Source: an uncultured Oscillospiraceae bacterium
Lineage (GTDB): Bacteria; Bacillota; Clostridia; Oscillospirales; Acutalibacteraceae
Length of the DNA: 64,000 nt
Direction of reading: 5' to 3'
Assembly: GCA_949283785.1 (NCBI GenBank)
Contig: CASDTR010000026.1
Span: 1 to 64,000 of the forward strand
Position numbers and translations under genes: made by a program. How positions within the stretch are numbered: position 1 is the stretch's first letter; every line of letters begins with the position of its first letter. Shown here one piece after another: positions 9,431-18,173 of the stretch. The notes under the pieces were generated by a model. It saw nothing but the letters and a program-made list of their open reading frames with translations. It ran no database searches and had not been told where the DNA came from.

Positions 9431-10459
9431 TCAAAGGAGACCCAGTACATGCTGCATGCCGAGGCTTACAAGGGAAATGCTTATCCAGCAGCAAAGGCCC
9501 ATAAGTATGGGTTTTCCTCCTGATTTTACCAGCTTTACTATATTTGTGTTAAGTCCTATTGCCGACATGGCCATAACGATGAAGAACTTAGAAAGCTCTT
9601 TGAAGGGGGCGAAGAAGGAGCTTTCGACTCCCAGAGAGGTGCAGACGGTTGTGATAATGGAAGCGAGCACGAAAAAGACGATGAACATGGGGAAAACCTT
9701 TTTAAGGCTGAATGTGCTGTTTGCTTGGGTCTGCTCTTTTTTGAGCTTTCTTGTGCGCCAGAAGGCAAGCACAAGGGTTATGGGGATTATGGCCAGGGTG
9801 CGGGTGAGCTTTACTATTGTGGCCGTATCGAGGGTGTTGGCTCCGGGGTGCATACCGTCCCATGCCGTGGCGGCTGCCGTTACTGATGAGGTATCGTTTA
9901 CGGCGGTGCCTGCGAAAAGGCCGAAGCCCTCGTTTGTCATGCCGAGCATTGAGCCGAGGGTGGGGAAAATAAGCGCGGCAAGAACGTTAAAGAGGAAGAT
10001 GACGGAAATGGACTGAGCGATTTCCTCGTCGTTTGCCTCGATGACGGGAGCTGTGGCGGCTATTGCGGAGCCTCCGCATATGGAGGAGCCCACGCCGATC
10101 AGGGTTGAGACGTTGGCGGGGGTTTTCATTATCTTACAGAGAATGAAGGAAACTATCAGCGATGTGGCAATGGTGGAGACAATAATGGGCAGGGACATTG
10201 AGCCGACCTTTGCTATCTCCGAAAGATTGAGGCCGAATCCCAGCAGGATAACCGCATATTGAAGGATTTTTTTGGAGGTAAAGGTTATTCCTCCCGCAAA
10301 GGCGTCCTTTTTCTTAATTATGAGAGTGAGTATCATTCCCGCTATAATGGCGAATACGGGAGCTCCCACAACGGGCAGAGCCTTGCCTAAAAACCAGCAG
10401 GGTACGGAAATTAAAAGGCATAAAAGTATTCCGGGGAGTTTCTGTTTTAATTGAGCCAT
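9431..10459 (-). CDS. YeiH/UPF0324 family membrane transporter
   Basis: 342 residues with about ten hydrophobic helices. The stretch [19 protein letters not shown] and the N-terminal [14 protein letters not shown] region are hallmarks of the YeiH (PSE, putative sulfate exporter) family. Members are proposed to export small anions such as sulfite or sulfate, but the substrate of most is unproven and I cannot assign one here. The C-terminal [21 protein letters not shown] is also family-typical. Single gene, divergent from the flavodoxin-like gene; no sulfur gene or LysR regulator is adjacent. Confidence 0.87.
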   Translation of the reverse strand: MAQLKQKLPGILLCLLISVPCWFLGKALPVVGAPVFAIIAGMILTLIIKKKDAFAGGITFTSKKILQYAVILLGFGLNLSEIAKVGSMSLPIIVSTIATSLIVSFILCKIMKTPANVSTLIGVGSSICGGSAIAATAPVIEANDEEIAQSISVIFLFNVLAALIFPTLGSMLGMTNEGFGLFAGTAVNDTSSVTAAATAWDGMHPGANTLDTATIVKLTRTLAIIPITLVLAFWRTRKLKKEQTQANSTFSLKKVFPMFIVFFVLASIITTVCTSLGVESSFFAPFKELSKFFIVMAMSAIGLNTNIVKLVKSGGKPILMGLCCWISISLVSLGMQHVLGLL

Positions 10460-10603
10460 GAAAACTGCTCCTTTATGTGAACGGTAAAGTGGAGTATATC
10501 ATAAAAACGAGCTGATGTGAACAAAAATGTCGACTTTTAAAATTTTCCGTTAAAATAATAAATAATTTTTAAAATACAGACAGCTGATATATGCTTTATG
10601 ACG

Positions 10604-10631
10604 TTGCATTTTACGGAAAGTGTGGTATTAT
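10604..10631 (+). promoter_or_regulatory. Promoter candidate for the flavodoxin-like gene
   Basis: TTGCAT (10604-10609) and TATTAT (10626-10631), 16-base spacing, upstream of a GGAGGG ribosome site and the ATG at 10658. Confidence 0.4.
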
Positions 10632-10657
10632 TGATACAATAAATCTGGAGGGATAAT

Positions 10658-11182
10658 ATGTCGCCGGGACTTATAGTTTACAAATCGAAATACGGAACAA
10701 CCGCGAAATACGCTCGCTGGCTTGCTCAGGCGACGGGCTTTGACTGTGTTGACGCGAAGAGCTTTTCCGCCGCCGACCTGGATAATTATGAGACGGTCAT
10801 TTTCGGCTCTGGAATATACGCTTCCCGCATATCGGGGCTCTCCTTTCTAAAAAAATATTGGGGCAAGCTTCAGGAGAAGGAAGTCGCCGTTTTCTGCGTA
10901 GGCGCCTTTTCATATGACGAAAAGGCATTTAAGAAATTGTATACGGACAATTTCCGTGATGAAATCGCAGGTATTCCGTGCTTCTATTGCCGAGGTGCGC
11001 TTGATATCGAATCTCTCAGCATGCCGGACAAGCTGCTTGTAAAAGCGGTGCAGAAATCTGCCGAGAAAAAGGAACCGTCCGCATATACGCCGGCGGAAAA
11101 AACCGTTATGCAGGCGTTAAAGGGAAAATGCGACTGGACGGACAAATCATATCTTCAGCCCGTCATTGATTTTATAGGATAA
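10658..11182 (+). CDS. Flavodoxin-domain protein (flavodoxin_5 / HemG-like)
   Basis: 174 residues. The N-terminal FMN phosphate loop is visible as YKSKYGTTAKYARWLA (8-23), followed by a flavodoxin-like pattern with IFGSGIYASRISG near residue 50, the signature of the flavodoxin_5 / protoporphyrinogen-oxidase HemG-like group. It is probably a cytoplasmic electron carrier or quinone/flavin oxidoreductase. No haem genes are nearby, so a role in protoporphyrinogen oxidation is not supported by context. GGAGGG precedes the ATG. A GNAT gene follows in the same direction. Confidence 0.82.
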   Translation: MSPGLIVYKSKYGTTAKYARWLAQATGFDCVDAKSFSAADLDNYETVIFGSGIYASRISGLSFLKKYWGKLQEKEVAVFCVGAFSYDEKAFKKLYTDNFRDEIAGIPCFYCRGALDIESLSMPDKLLVKAVQKSAEKKEPSAYTPAEKTVMQALKGKCDWTDKSYLQPVIDFIG

Positions 11183-11275
11183 TAAAAATTTACGAAGCCG
11201 CCTGAGGGCGGCTCTTTGATTAAAGGGTTAAAGGCGGCAGCGGGTATGAAAGGAACAGTTTTCGGAGGTGGCAAT

Positions 11276-11743
11276 TTGTATATCAGGGATTATGAATGTG
11301 GAGACTGCCGTGAAACGGCGGAGCTTTTTTACGAAACGGTGCACAGGATAAATTCCGCCGATTATACCGAAGAGCAGATAGAGGTCTGGGCGCCCAAAGG
11401 CCGAGACCTTGAAAAATGGAACGCTTCATTTAAAGAAAAGGGGAAGAAAGCCGTAATTGCCGCAGAGGGGGACCGCATTGTGGGCTTTTGCGACTTTACC
11501 TCTTCGGGCTTTCTCGACCGACTTTATGTACACTGTGAGTTTCAGGGCATGGGCATAGGCAAGGCCCTTTGCAGTGAAGCGGAACGCTATGCCGCCTCCT
11601 GCGGAAGCTCAAAAGTTACGGTTTATGCCAGCATTACCGCGAAGCCCTTTTTTGAAAAGCTGGGATACTCCGTTATCCGTCCCAACGAGGTGATAAAGGA
11701 AGGAGTTTCCCTTACAAACTATTTTATGGAAAAGAATCTTTAA
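11276..11743 (+). CDS. GNAT family N-acetyltransferase
   Basis: 155 residues if translation begins at the TTG at 11276, which has a near-ideal GGAGGTG at 11264-11270; the frame is open from 11216 but that ATG has no ribosome site. The acetyl-CoA loop is present (FQGMGIGKALCSEAERYA, near residue 100), preceded by a beta strand (LYVHCE), and the C-terminal half carries KPFFEKLGYSVI, typical of RimI-like GNATs. Substrate unknown. Lies between the flavodoxin-like gene and an ABC exporter, each with its own spacing. Confidence 0.85.
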   Translation: MYIRDYECGDCRETAELFYETVHRINSADYTEEQIEVWAPKGRDLEKWNASFKEKGKKAVIAAEGDRIVGFCDFTSSGFLDRLYVHCEFQGMGIGKALCSEAERYAASCGSSKVTVYASITAKPFFEKLGYSVIRPNEVIKEGVSLTNYFMEKNL

Positions 11744-11826
11744 ATTTTTGTTGCGCCTCAGGCTCTGAGGGGAGTATAATAATTTTTCAAAAATAATAAA
11801 ATCCGTTTTATCGGTAGGAGGGGAAT

Positions 11827-13560
11827 ATGAAGCTGATAAAAAAATTCATCGGATATTATAAGCCCTACAGAAAGATATTTTTCTTTGACCTTTTCTGCGC
11901 GGCGGTCATAAGTCTCATTGACCTTATCTATCCGCAGCTGCTCCGTGAGGGAGCCAATACGGTTTTCGTTCAGGAAAAGTCAGTTATCCTGCGTGTTCTG
12001 CCGCTTCTTGCCGCGGGACTTCTTGTCATGTACATCATCCAGTCCCTGTGCAAATATTACGTCAACTGTCAGGGTCACGTCATGGGCGCCATGATGGAGC
12101 GGGATATGCGAAAGGAGCTCTTCGAGCACTACGAGAAGCTTTCATTTTCATATTATGACAACAACAATTCGGGTCAGATGATGAGCCGTCTTGTTTCGGA
12201 TCTTTTCGATATTTCGGAGTTTGCCCACCACGGCCCCGAGAATCTCTTTATTTCCCTCATAAAGCTCATAGGTTCATTTATCTTCCTTACGATAATAAAT
12301 TGGCGGCTTGTTATCCCCCTTTCGGTAATAGTGGTGCTCATGGTCATTTTTTCCTCGAAGCAGAGCAAAAAAATGCACGCCACCTTCCTCGATAACAGGA
12401 GAAAAATAGGCGACATCAACGCGAGGCTTCAGGATACCCTTTCGGGAATCAGGGTGGTCCAGTCCTTTGCCAACGAGGAGATAGAGAAAGAGAAATTCGC
12501 CGTGAGCAACGAGAATTTCCTCATCTCGAAAAAGGAAAATTACCGCTGCATGGGCAGCTTTTCGGCGTGGAATATTTTCTTTCAGGGCATGATGTACCTT
12601 ACGGTGCTTGTGTTCGGCGGATACCTTATTTCCCAGGACAAAATGGAGCCTGCGGACCTTGCCATGTACGCTCTGTACATAGGCATTTTCATAAGTCCTA
12701 TTCAGATACTTGTAGAGCTCACCGAGATGATACAGAAGGGACTTTCGGGCTTTCGCCGTTTCAGTGCAATTATGGAAACTGAGCCCGATATCGAGGACGC
12801 TCCCGACGCGAAAGAAATTACGGGAGTTAAAGGAGATGTGGAATACGACCATGTCACCTTCAGATATAACGAGGATGAGCCTGTGCTCTCGGACGTTTCC
12901 TTTAAGATCCCGGCAGGCAGGAGCATTGCTCTTGTCGGGCCCTCGGGCGGCGGCAAGACCACCATATGCTCCCTTCTGCCGAGATTTTACGAGCTTACGG
13001 GGGGCAGGATAACCATAGACGGCGAGGACATAAGGGACTTTACTCTTGAAAGCCTCAGGAAAAATATAGGCATAGTCCAGCAGGACGTATATCTTTTCTG
13101 CGGAACCGTAAGGGAAAACATAGCCTACGGAAAGCCCGATGCCACCGAGGAGGAGATCATGGAGGCGGCGAAGAACGCCAACATTCATGATTTCATCATG
13201 GGACTTCCCGACGGCTACGATACTTTTGTGGGAGAGCGTGGCACAAGGCTTTCGGGCGGACAGAAGCAGCGCATTTCCATTGCAAGGGTATTTCTTAAAA
13301 ACCCGCCCATACTCATCCTTGATGAGGCCACCAGCGCCCTTGACAACGAGAGCGAGAGGCATATTCAGCGAAGCCTCGAAGAACTTTCAAGGAACAGGAC
13401 AACCATTACAATTGCCCACAGGCTTTCCACCATAAGGGGAGCCGATGAGATTATAGTGATTACGGAAGACGGCATAGCGGAGCGCGGAACCCACGACGAA
13501 CTCATGGCGGAAGACGGCATATACGCGAAATATTACCGTATGCAGTTTCAGGCAAACTGA
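11827..13560 (+). CDS. ABC exporter, fused permease-ATPase (MsbA/LmrA type)
   Basis: 577 residues: six-helix transmembrane domain (1-310) followed by an ATPase domain with Walker A GPSGGGKTT (about 371-379), Q-loop GIVQQDVYLF, signature LSGGQKQR (about 476), Walker B LILDEATSALD (about 498) and switch His in IAHRLSTI. As a half-transporter it should act as a homodimer, since no second half-transporter is adjacent. Substrate (drug, lipid or peptide) cannot be told from sequence. GGTAGGAGGGG precedes the ATG. A structured repeat region follows. Confidence 0.93.
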   Translation: MKLIKKFIGYYKPYRKIFFFDLFCAAVISLIDLIYPQLLREGANTVFVQEKSVILRVLPLLAAGLLVMYIIQSLCKYYVNCQGHVMGAMMERDMRKELFEHYEKLSFSYYDNNNSGQMMSRLVSDLFDISEFAHHGPENLFISLIKLIGSFIFLTIINWRLVIPLSVIVVLMVIFSSKQSKKMHATFLDNRRKIGDINARLQDTLSGIRVVQSFANEEIEKEKFAVSNENFLISKKENYRCMGSFSAWNIFFQGMMYLTVLVFGGYLISQDKMEPADLAMYALYIGIFISPIQILVELTEMIQKGLSGFRRFSAIMETEPDIEDAPDAKEITGVKGDVEYDHVTFRYNEDEPVLSDVSFKIPAGRSIALVGPSGGGKTTICSLLPRFYELTGGRITIDGEDIRDFTLESLRKNIGIVQQDVYLFCGTVRENIAYGKPDATEEEIMEAAKNANIHDFIMGLPDGYDTFVGERGTRLSGGQKQRISIARVFLKNPPILILDEATSALDNESERHIQRSLEELSRNRTTITIAHRLSTIRGADEIIVITEDGIAERGTHDELMAEDGIYAKYYRMQFQAN

Positions 13561-13596
13561 GCCCGGCAGCGTGACGCTGCACCCAATCCGCAGCAA

Positions 13597-13733
13597 GCTG
13601 AGCTTGCAGGCAAGACGCACACGGACTGACAGCGGAAAACGGCTATAAGTGCCTGCGGGCAGGCTGAGCTTGCAGGCAAAACGCACACGGACTTACAGCG
13701 GGAAACAGCCGTAAGTGCCTGCGGGCAGGCTGA
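13597..13733. repeat. 66-bp tandem repeat, two full copies plus a stub
   Basis: Copy 1 is 13597-13662 and copy 2 is 13663-13728, each beginning GCTGAGCTTGCAGG and ending GTGCCTGCGGGCAG; GCTGA of a third copy follows. Copies differ at a handful of positions. A repeated 22-residue reading on the reverse strand is a by-product of the repeat, not a protein. Confidence 0.85.
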
Positions 13734-13831
13734 TTCTTCAATCAAGCGGCAGCAGGCCGAATTTTGTCATAAGTCAAATAAAACGGAGCTTGCTTTTGAT
13801 TTCGAGTGCGGAAAGTGAGCGGATACGAAAT

Positions 13832-13874
13832 AACACCTGCGATAGAATTGATTTCGATCGCGGGTGTTTTGTTT
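13832..13874 (+). terminator. Terminator after the ABC exporter
   Basis: AACACCTGCGAT (13832) pairs with ATCGCGGGTGTT (13857) with one mismatch and is followed by TTGTTTGATTT. A second small hairpin (GGCGG...CCGCC, 13893-13913) follows. Confidence 0.6.
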
Positions 13875-13998
13875 GATTTATTCGGAAGGTGTTGCGGCGG
13901 TCTGTATTTGCCGCCGACTTTCTCTGAGAAAGTTTTTTAATCGTTACGAAATAGCTTTTGTGATATGTGCCGAAATACTGTAAAAAAGTAAAAATCGG

Positions 13999-14027
13999 TT
14001 GAAAAGTAAATATAAATAGTTTATAAT
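13999..14027 (+). promoter_or_regulatory. Consensus sigma-A promoter for the DUF1846 gene
   Basis: TTGAAA (13999-14004), 17-base spacer, TATAAT (14022-14027). The start of transcription near 14034 leaves a 130-base leader that contains GC-rich stems around 14085-14150. No known riboswitch was recognised in it. Confidence 0.75.
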
Positions 14028-14164
14028 TTTCCTTGATTTTATAAAGATACAGAACCGGTGAAAACTTCACAGATAAAATTCGGTCCGCAAGCACAAAGCT
14101 GCCTGCGGGCGGTGTTTTTGTGTTTTTCTGCGGTCTGCGGAATATTTCGAGGGAGGGGCATTTA

Positions 14165-15649
14165 ATGACGGCGATCGGATTTGACAATGACAAGTATATC
14201 GAGATGCAGTCCAAGTACATAAAGGAGAGGATTTCCCATTTCGGCAACAAGCTGTACCTTGAAATGGGAGGCAAGCTTTTCGACGATTATCACGCTTCCC
14301 GAGTGCTTCCGGGCTTTCAGCCTGACAGCAAAATCAGGATGCTTCTCCACCTTGCGGACCAGGCGGAGATAGTTGTGGCCATATGCGCCTCGGACATCGT
14401 AAAGAACAAGCTCAGGGGCGACCTGGGAATTACATATGACGCGGATGTGCTTCGCCTTATCGATGCTTTCCGCGCCGCGGGACTTTATGTGGGCAGCGTG
14501 GTGCTTACTCAGTATTCGGGACAGCCTGCGGCGGATAAATTCAGAAAGCGTCTCGGCGCTTTGGGAATAAAGGTATATCTCCACTATCCCATTGAGGGTT
14601 ATCCGGGAAATATTCCTCTTATAGCCAGCGAAGAGGGCTTCGGAAAGAACGAGTATATTGAAACCACAAGGCCGCTGGTGATAGTTACGGCTCCCGGTCC
14701 GGGAAGCGGAAAAATGGCTACCTGCCTTTCTCAGCTTTACCATGAATATAAGCGTGGAATAAAGGCGGGCTACGCAAAGTTTGAGACTTTCCCCGTATGG
14801 AATCTGCCTTTAAAGCACCCCGTAAACCTTGCCTACGAGGCGGCCACCGCCGACCTTAACGACGTAAATATGATAGACCCCTTCCACCTTGAGGCCTACG
14901 GCGAGACCACCGTCAATTACAACAGAGATGTGGAGGTCTTTCCCGTTCTCAGTGCCATTCTTTCAAAGATTATGGGCGAGTGTCCCTATAAATCACCTAC
15001 GGATATGGGCGTGAATATGGCGGGAAAATGCATAGTGGACGACGAGGTATGCCGCGAGGCTTCCTGTCAGGAGATAATCAGACGTTACTATCAGACCATG
15101 TGCGACAAGATTATGGGCAGAGGCGACTCGGAGGCGGTATACAAGGTTGAGCTGCTTATGAGCAAGGCGGGGATAACCGTTGAGGACAGAAAGGTGGTAA
15201 AGGCCGCCAACGACAGAGCGGAGGAGACGGAAAATCCTGCCGCTGCCGTAGAGCTGCCCGACGGCACCATAGTTACGGGCAAGACCAGCAATCTTCTGGG
15301 CGCTTCCGCCGCGGTACTGCTCAACGCCCTTAAAAAGCTGGGTAATATAGACGACGAAAAGCTTCTCATTTCCCCCTGCATCATTGAGCCCATACAAAAT
15401 CTTAAAATTTCAAATCTCGGCAATCATAACCCGAGGCTTCACACCGACGAAGTGCTTATCGCCCTGTGCATGAGCGCAGTCACCGATGAAACGGCGGCTC
15501 TTGCCATGGAGCAGCTTCCGAAGCTCAAGGGCTGCGAAGCACATTCCTCCGTAATGCTTTCACAGGTCGATTCATCGGTTTTCAGGAAGCTGGGTCTCAA
15601 CCTCACCTGCGAGCCTAAGTATCAGACCAAAAAGCTGTATCATAAATAA
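14165..15649 (+). CDS. DUF1846 / UPF0371 family protein
   Basis: 494 residues from the ATG at 14165, which follows GGGAGGGG; the upstream in-frame ATG at 14120 has no ribosome site. The N-terminal pattern ([20 protein letters not shown]) and length match the DUF1846 family of cytoplasmic Firmicute proteins whose structure has a nucleotide-binding-like core but whose biochemical role is not established to my knowledge. A glycine-rich [12 protein letters not shown] near residue 180 looks like a nucleotide- or phosphate-binding loop. Own promoter; followed by a hairpin. It stands alone, so context adds nothing. Confidence 0.88.
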   Translation: MTAIGFDNDKYIEMQSKYIKERISHFGNKLYLEMGGKLFDDYHASRVLPGFQPDSKIRMLLHLADQAEIVVAICASDIVKNKLRGDLGITYDADVLRLIDAFRAAGLYVGSVVLTQYSGQPAADKFRKRLGALGIKVYLHYPIEGYPGNIPLIASEEGFGKNEYIETTRPLVIVTAPGPGSGKMATCLSQLYHEYKRGIKAGYAKFETFPVWNLPLKHPVNLAYEAATADLNDVNMIDPFHLEAYGETTVNYNRDVEVFPVLSAILSKIMGECPYKSPTDMGVNMAGKCIVDDEVCREASCQEIIRRYYQTMCDKIMGRGDSEAVYKVELLMSKAGITVEDRKVVKAANDRAEETENPAAAVELPDGTIVTGKTSNLLGASAAVLLNALKKLGNIDDEKLLISPCIIEPIQNLKISNLGNHNPRLHTDEVLIALCMSAVTDETAALAMEQLPKLKGCEAHSSVMLSQVDSSVFRKLGLNLTCEPKYQTKKLYHK

Positions 15650-15655
15650 CAGAAG

Positions 15656-15985
15656 CGCCTGCTGAGAAGCAGGCGATTTAGGTTGCCGAAAAGACTTAAA
15701 TTTAAGGCAAAAACACGGCTTCCTTGTGTAAAGGGAGCTGTCAAAGCTTCGCTTTGACTGAGGGATTGTGGGCTAAGCCCAATATACTGTTAACATTTAA
15801 GGCAGAGTACACAGAAAATATACGGAATGTTCTCTTGACGGAGAAAGCGCATCGAAAAACTTCATATGCTGCGTTTTGTCTGTGCTGTATCGTATTTCTC
15901 CTTAATCGTGCAAAACAGCGATCCCAAAACTATTTAAGCAAAAACATTTTATCGACAAGCTGGAACGCCTGCTGAAAAGCAGGCG
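15656..15985. repeat. Non-coding insert-like segment bracketed by duplicated hairpins
   Basis: Near-identical hairpins CGCCTGCT-gaga-AGCAGGCG (15656-15675) and CGCCTGCT-gaaa-AGCAGGCG (15966-15985, followed by TTTATTTTT) lie 310 bp apart. Between them is a dispersed-type palindromic element: GTCAAAGC-ttc-GCTTTGAC (15740-15758) followed by GGGCT-a-AGCCC (15770-15780), with the GGGAGCTGTC...GACTGAGGGATTG wording I recognise from intergenic repeats of many Clostridia. No convincing gene lies in 15650-16172. Confidence 0.65.
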
Positions 15986-15994
15986 TTTATTTTT
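15966..15994 (+). terminator. Rho-independent terminator
   Basis: Eight-base perfect stem CGCCTGCT / AGCAGGCG with a GAAA tetraloop and a following TTTATTTTT run. Probably the original terminator of the DUF1846 gene, displaced by the segment described at 15656-15985. Confidence 0.75.
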
Positions 15995-16172
15995 GCGCGG
16001 ATTTTATTATTATCTATACGATACGGCAAAGGTATAATGCGGTCTATATATACGCATATGAAAAGTACAGCATTGCAAGAGGATTTTGTAATACGGAATA
16101 TTAACGTGACTGCTGTTTTGCGCATATATTCATATTTCTGCTTTCGTTAGCACCTTAATGTTTATGCCGCTT

Positions 16173-17720
16173 CTACATTTCCATTTCGCACAGCTCGCCG
16201 ACCGTATATGTCTTCAGCACCACCGTATCGACTGCCTGAGAGGCGTTGGACTCTTCGTATAAAATTGCAATTTTCCCGTCTGCCAGCTCGGTCATGCACG
16301 AATATGCAAAATTTGTTTCCTTAGAGGTTATCTCCTTTTTATATTTCCACTCTATTTCATATGAACGTTTGCTGCCTTGTGCTTCGGTGACAAGTCCCAC
16401 ATAGATGAAGCCGTTTTTCCTGTCGTCGCCCGCAGGGGCCGACAGAAGAACCGCGTCTTTGCCGTCGATTTTGCCGCTGTAATTTATCGCCGAAACCATG
16501 CATCCCCCTTTGCTGAGCGGTATTTCGGTCTCAGCTTGCGGGTCTGTCCAGGTTTTTCCGCCGTCACGGCTGTAAGCCGAGGTGACGTTTCCCTTCACTG
16601 AGCGGGAAAAGGACATAAGGCTTCCGTCGGGCATTTCGGCAATCTGGGTTTCGCTCATGTTTCCGATTTCTTCGTCAAGGCTTACGGCTTCTCCCGACTC
16701 CCATGTTTCGCCGCGGTCGTCACTGTAAAGAGACATGAATCTCTCAACCCCCGTTTCGGGGTCCGAAAAATAAGCCGTAAATACGAGCCTTCCCGCGTAT
16801 TCGCCCTTTGTTATCTGTAATCCTCTTCCCGGGCATACTCCCATAAATCCCGCGTCGTCGGGTTTTACCTGTTTATTAAGGTCGATGGGGTCGCTCCAGG
16901 TTTTGCCGTGGTCGTCGGAATATATGAGATAGAGGTAAGAGGTCTGCATGGGCTGAAAGAGAGAATTGCCGTACATGATATTCATGGGCACTTTAGTGAG
17001 AGTGGGGGTGCCGAAGGGAAGGGAATACCAGTAATCGAGGCGCTTTTGCCGAACCGTAAGCGGCTCCGAGTTTTTAAGCAGCTCATATTTTCCGTTGACG
17101 GAGTACTCGGTTTTTTCGCCGTCGGCGTTATAGATTATGCCGTTTTCCCGCACAGTGTAGTTATAGCCCTCGTCCCCTTTTTTGCGGAGCATGAGATATT
17201 TCTGTCCGTTTATTTCTGTGTATCCGCTTCCCGTTTCGGAAAAGAGGACTCCTCCCTCAGGCGGGAAAACGTCCGTGAGCAGGAATATCCTTCCCGTCTC
17301 ATTGTCAAGGAGAAGGCTCGAGTCGATTGCGGAGGCGCTTTTTTGGTTGAAGAGCCTCTTTTCGGGGTTCAGAAAATTATTCTGATGCTTCCATTCGTCA
17401 AAGCTCAGTGCGAGAATGGGTTCGCTCCATGTCAGGGCATTGTCGGTGCTGCGGCTTACAGCGGTTTCAATGTCGTTGGGGGAATCGCTTGTGCCGCCGT
17501 ATCTTGCGTCAATTGAGGCGATTACGGTGCCGTCGCGGGCCGTTATAAGGGCGGGTATTCTGTAATAAATGCATCCTATTTCGGATTTTGACGAAAAGGG
17601 CTTTATCCCCTGCGCCGCTTCGTTGGGGGGTTCCCTGAGATTCATGGGGAACGCAAAGCCTATCCCCAGAACGGCTGCCAGCACTGCCGCTCCTGCGGCA
17701 AAAATTATCTTCTTTTTCAT
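16173..17720 (-). CDS. Exo-alpha-sialidase (GH33-type)
   Basis: 515 residues from the ATG at 17720, which has GGAGG seven bases upstream; the open frame to 17768 lacks a ribosome site. Residues 4-25 are a signal or anchor helix, so the enzyme is exported. The arginine-triad start YRIPAL and the following IDARYGG (acid/base Asp) are present, as are four Asp-boxes: STDNALTW, SDDHGKTW, SDDRGETW and SRDGGKTW. Near the end FAYSCMTEL carries the likely nucleophilic Tyr. The enzyme would release sialic acid from mucin or host glycans. No nan catabolic genes are adjacent, so it may feed other cells or distant genes. No sortase motif. Confidence 0.92.
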   Translation of the reverse strand: MKKKIIFAAGAAVLAAVLGIGFAFPMNLREPPNEAAQGIKPFSSKSEIGCIYYRIPALITARDGTVIASIDARYGGTSDSPNDIETAVSRSTDNALTWSEPILALSFDEWKHQNNFLNPEKRLFNQKSASAIDSSLLLDNETGRIFLLTDVFPPEGGVLFSETGSGYTEINGQKYLMLRKKGDEGYNYTVRENGIIYNADGEKTEYSVNGKYELLKNSEPLTVRQKRLDYWYSLPFGTPTLTKVPMNIMYGNSLFQPMQTSYLYLIYSDDHGKTWSDPIDLNKQVKPDDAGFMGVCPGRGLQITKGEYAGRLVFTAYFSDPETGVERFMSLYSDDRGETWESGEAVSLDEEIGNMSETQIAEMPDGSLMSFSRSVKGNVTSAYSRDGGKTWTDPQAETEIPLSKGGCMVSAINYSGKIDGKDAVLLSAPAGDDRKNGFIYVGLVTEAQGSKRSYEIEWKYKKEITSKETNFAYSCMTELADGKIAILYEESNASQAVDTVVLKTYTVGELCEMEM

Positions 17721-17878
17721 GTTCTTCGCCTCCGATATTTTTTCAGCTGATGTAACGTATATTATCATATTTTTCTTTGCCGATACAATTCGTTTCTTAC
17801 ATAATTTTTTAGCCGATTTTTATTCAAGGCGACAATGCTTTTTTGCGCTGTCTCAATTTGCGTCAATGGGTGTAAATC

Positions 17879-17912
17879 AAAAGCGGCGCCCGTATCACGG
17901 GAGCCGCTTTTT
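17879..17912. terminator. Bidirectional terminator after the OadB/OadG-like genes
   Basis: AAAAGCGGC / GCCGCTTTT with an inner CCGT...ACGG, T-run on the forward side and TTTTGATTT on the reverse. Ends the reverse transcript coming from the small membrane gene. Confidence 0.8.
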
Positions 17913-17921
17913 GCCGCTGAT

Positions 17922-18158
17922 TTATTTCTGTTTTTTTTCCTTTTTCTTTTTCTCTTTTGCTTTCTTTTCCTTATCGACGGGGAAAAGCTTGAAGAGAATT
18001 TTGATTCCCAGCATTATTGCAAGAATTACTATGAATATGCCCAGCATACCGTAGAGCATCATGGGCAGGGTCTGAAGGAATCCGTCAAGATTGAGCGCAA
18101 AGTTGAAGCCGGTATTTGCGGCAAGGGTAAGGGCTGTAAAAATTGAAAGTAAATTCAT
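17922..18158 (-). CDS. OadG-like small membrane subunit
   Basis: 78 residues: a short N-terminal part, one membrane helix (about 33-57, GMLGIFIVILAIMLGIKILF) and a Lys-rich cytoplasmic tail. This is the build of the gamma subunit (OadG/MmdD class) of Na+-translocating decarboxylases, which stabilises the alpha-beta complex. It follows the beta-subunit-like gene by 15 bases on the same strand, so the two are co-transcribed and both would be under the upstream riboswitch. The Pro-rich metal-binding tail of classical OadG is absent, and no alpha or biotin-carrier gene is present nearby. Function by analogy only. Confidence 0.7.
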   Translation of the reverse strand: MNLLSIFTALTLAANTGFNFALNLDGFLQTLPMMLYGMLGIFIVILAIMLGIKILFKLFPVDKEKKAKEKKKKEKKQK

Positions 18159-18173
18159 GTTCCGACTCCTTTC

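Noticed and set aside
12274..13362. Long antisense open frame opposite the ABC exporter
   Set aside because: It is the mirror of a strongly conserved coding gene; the composition follows the codon structure of the real gene.
13387..13745. Cys-rich repetitive reading frames on the reverse strand
   Set aside because: The 22-residue repeat simply reflects the 66-bp DNA repeat; no ribosome site or family resemblance.
15724..15975. Possible 83-residue gene downstream of the DUF1846 protein
   Set aside because: It runs through the palindromic repeat and ends in the terminator stem; no ribosome site.
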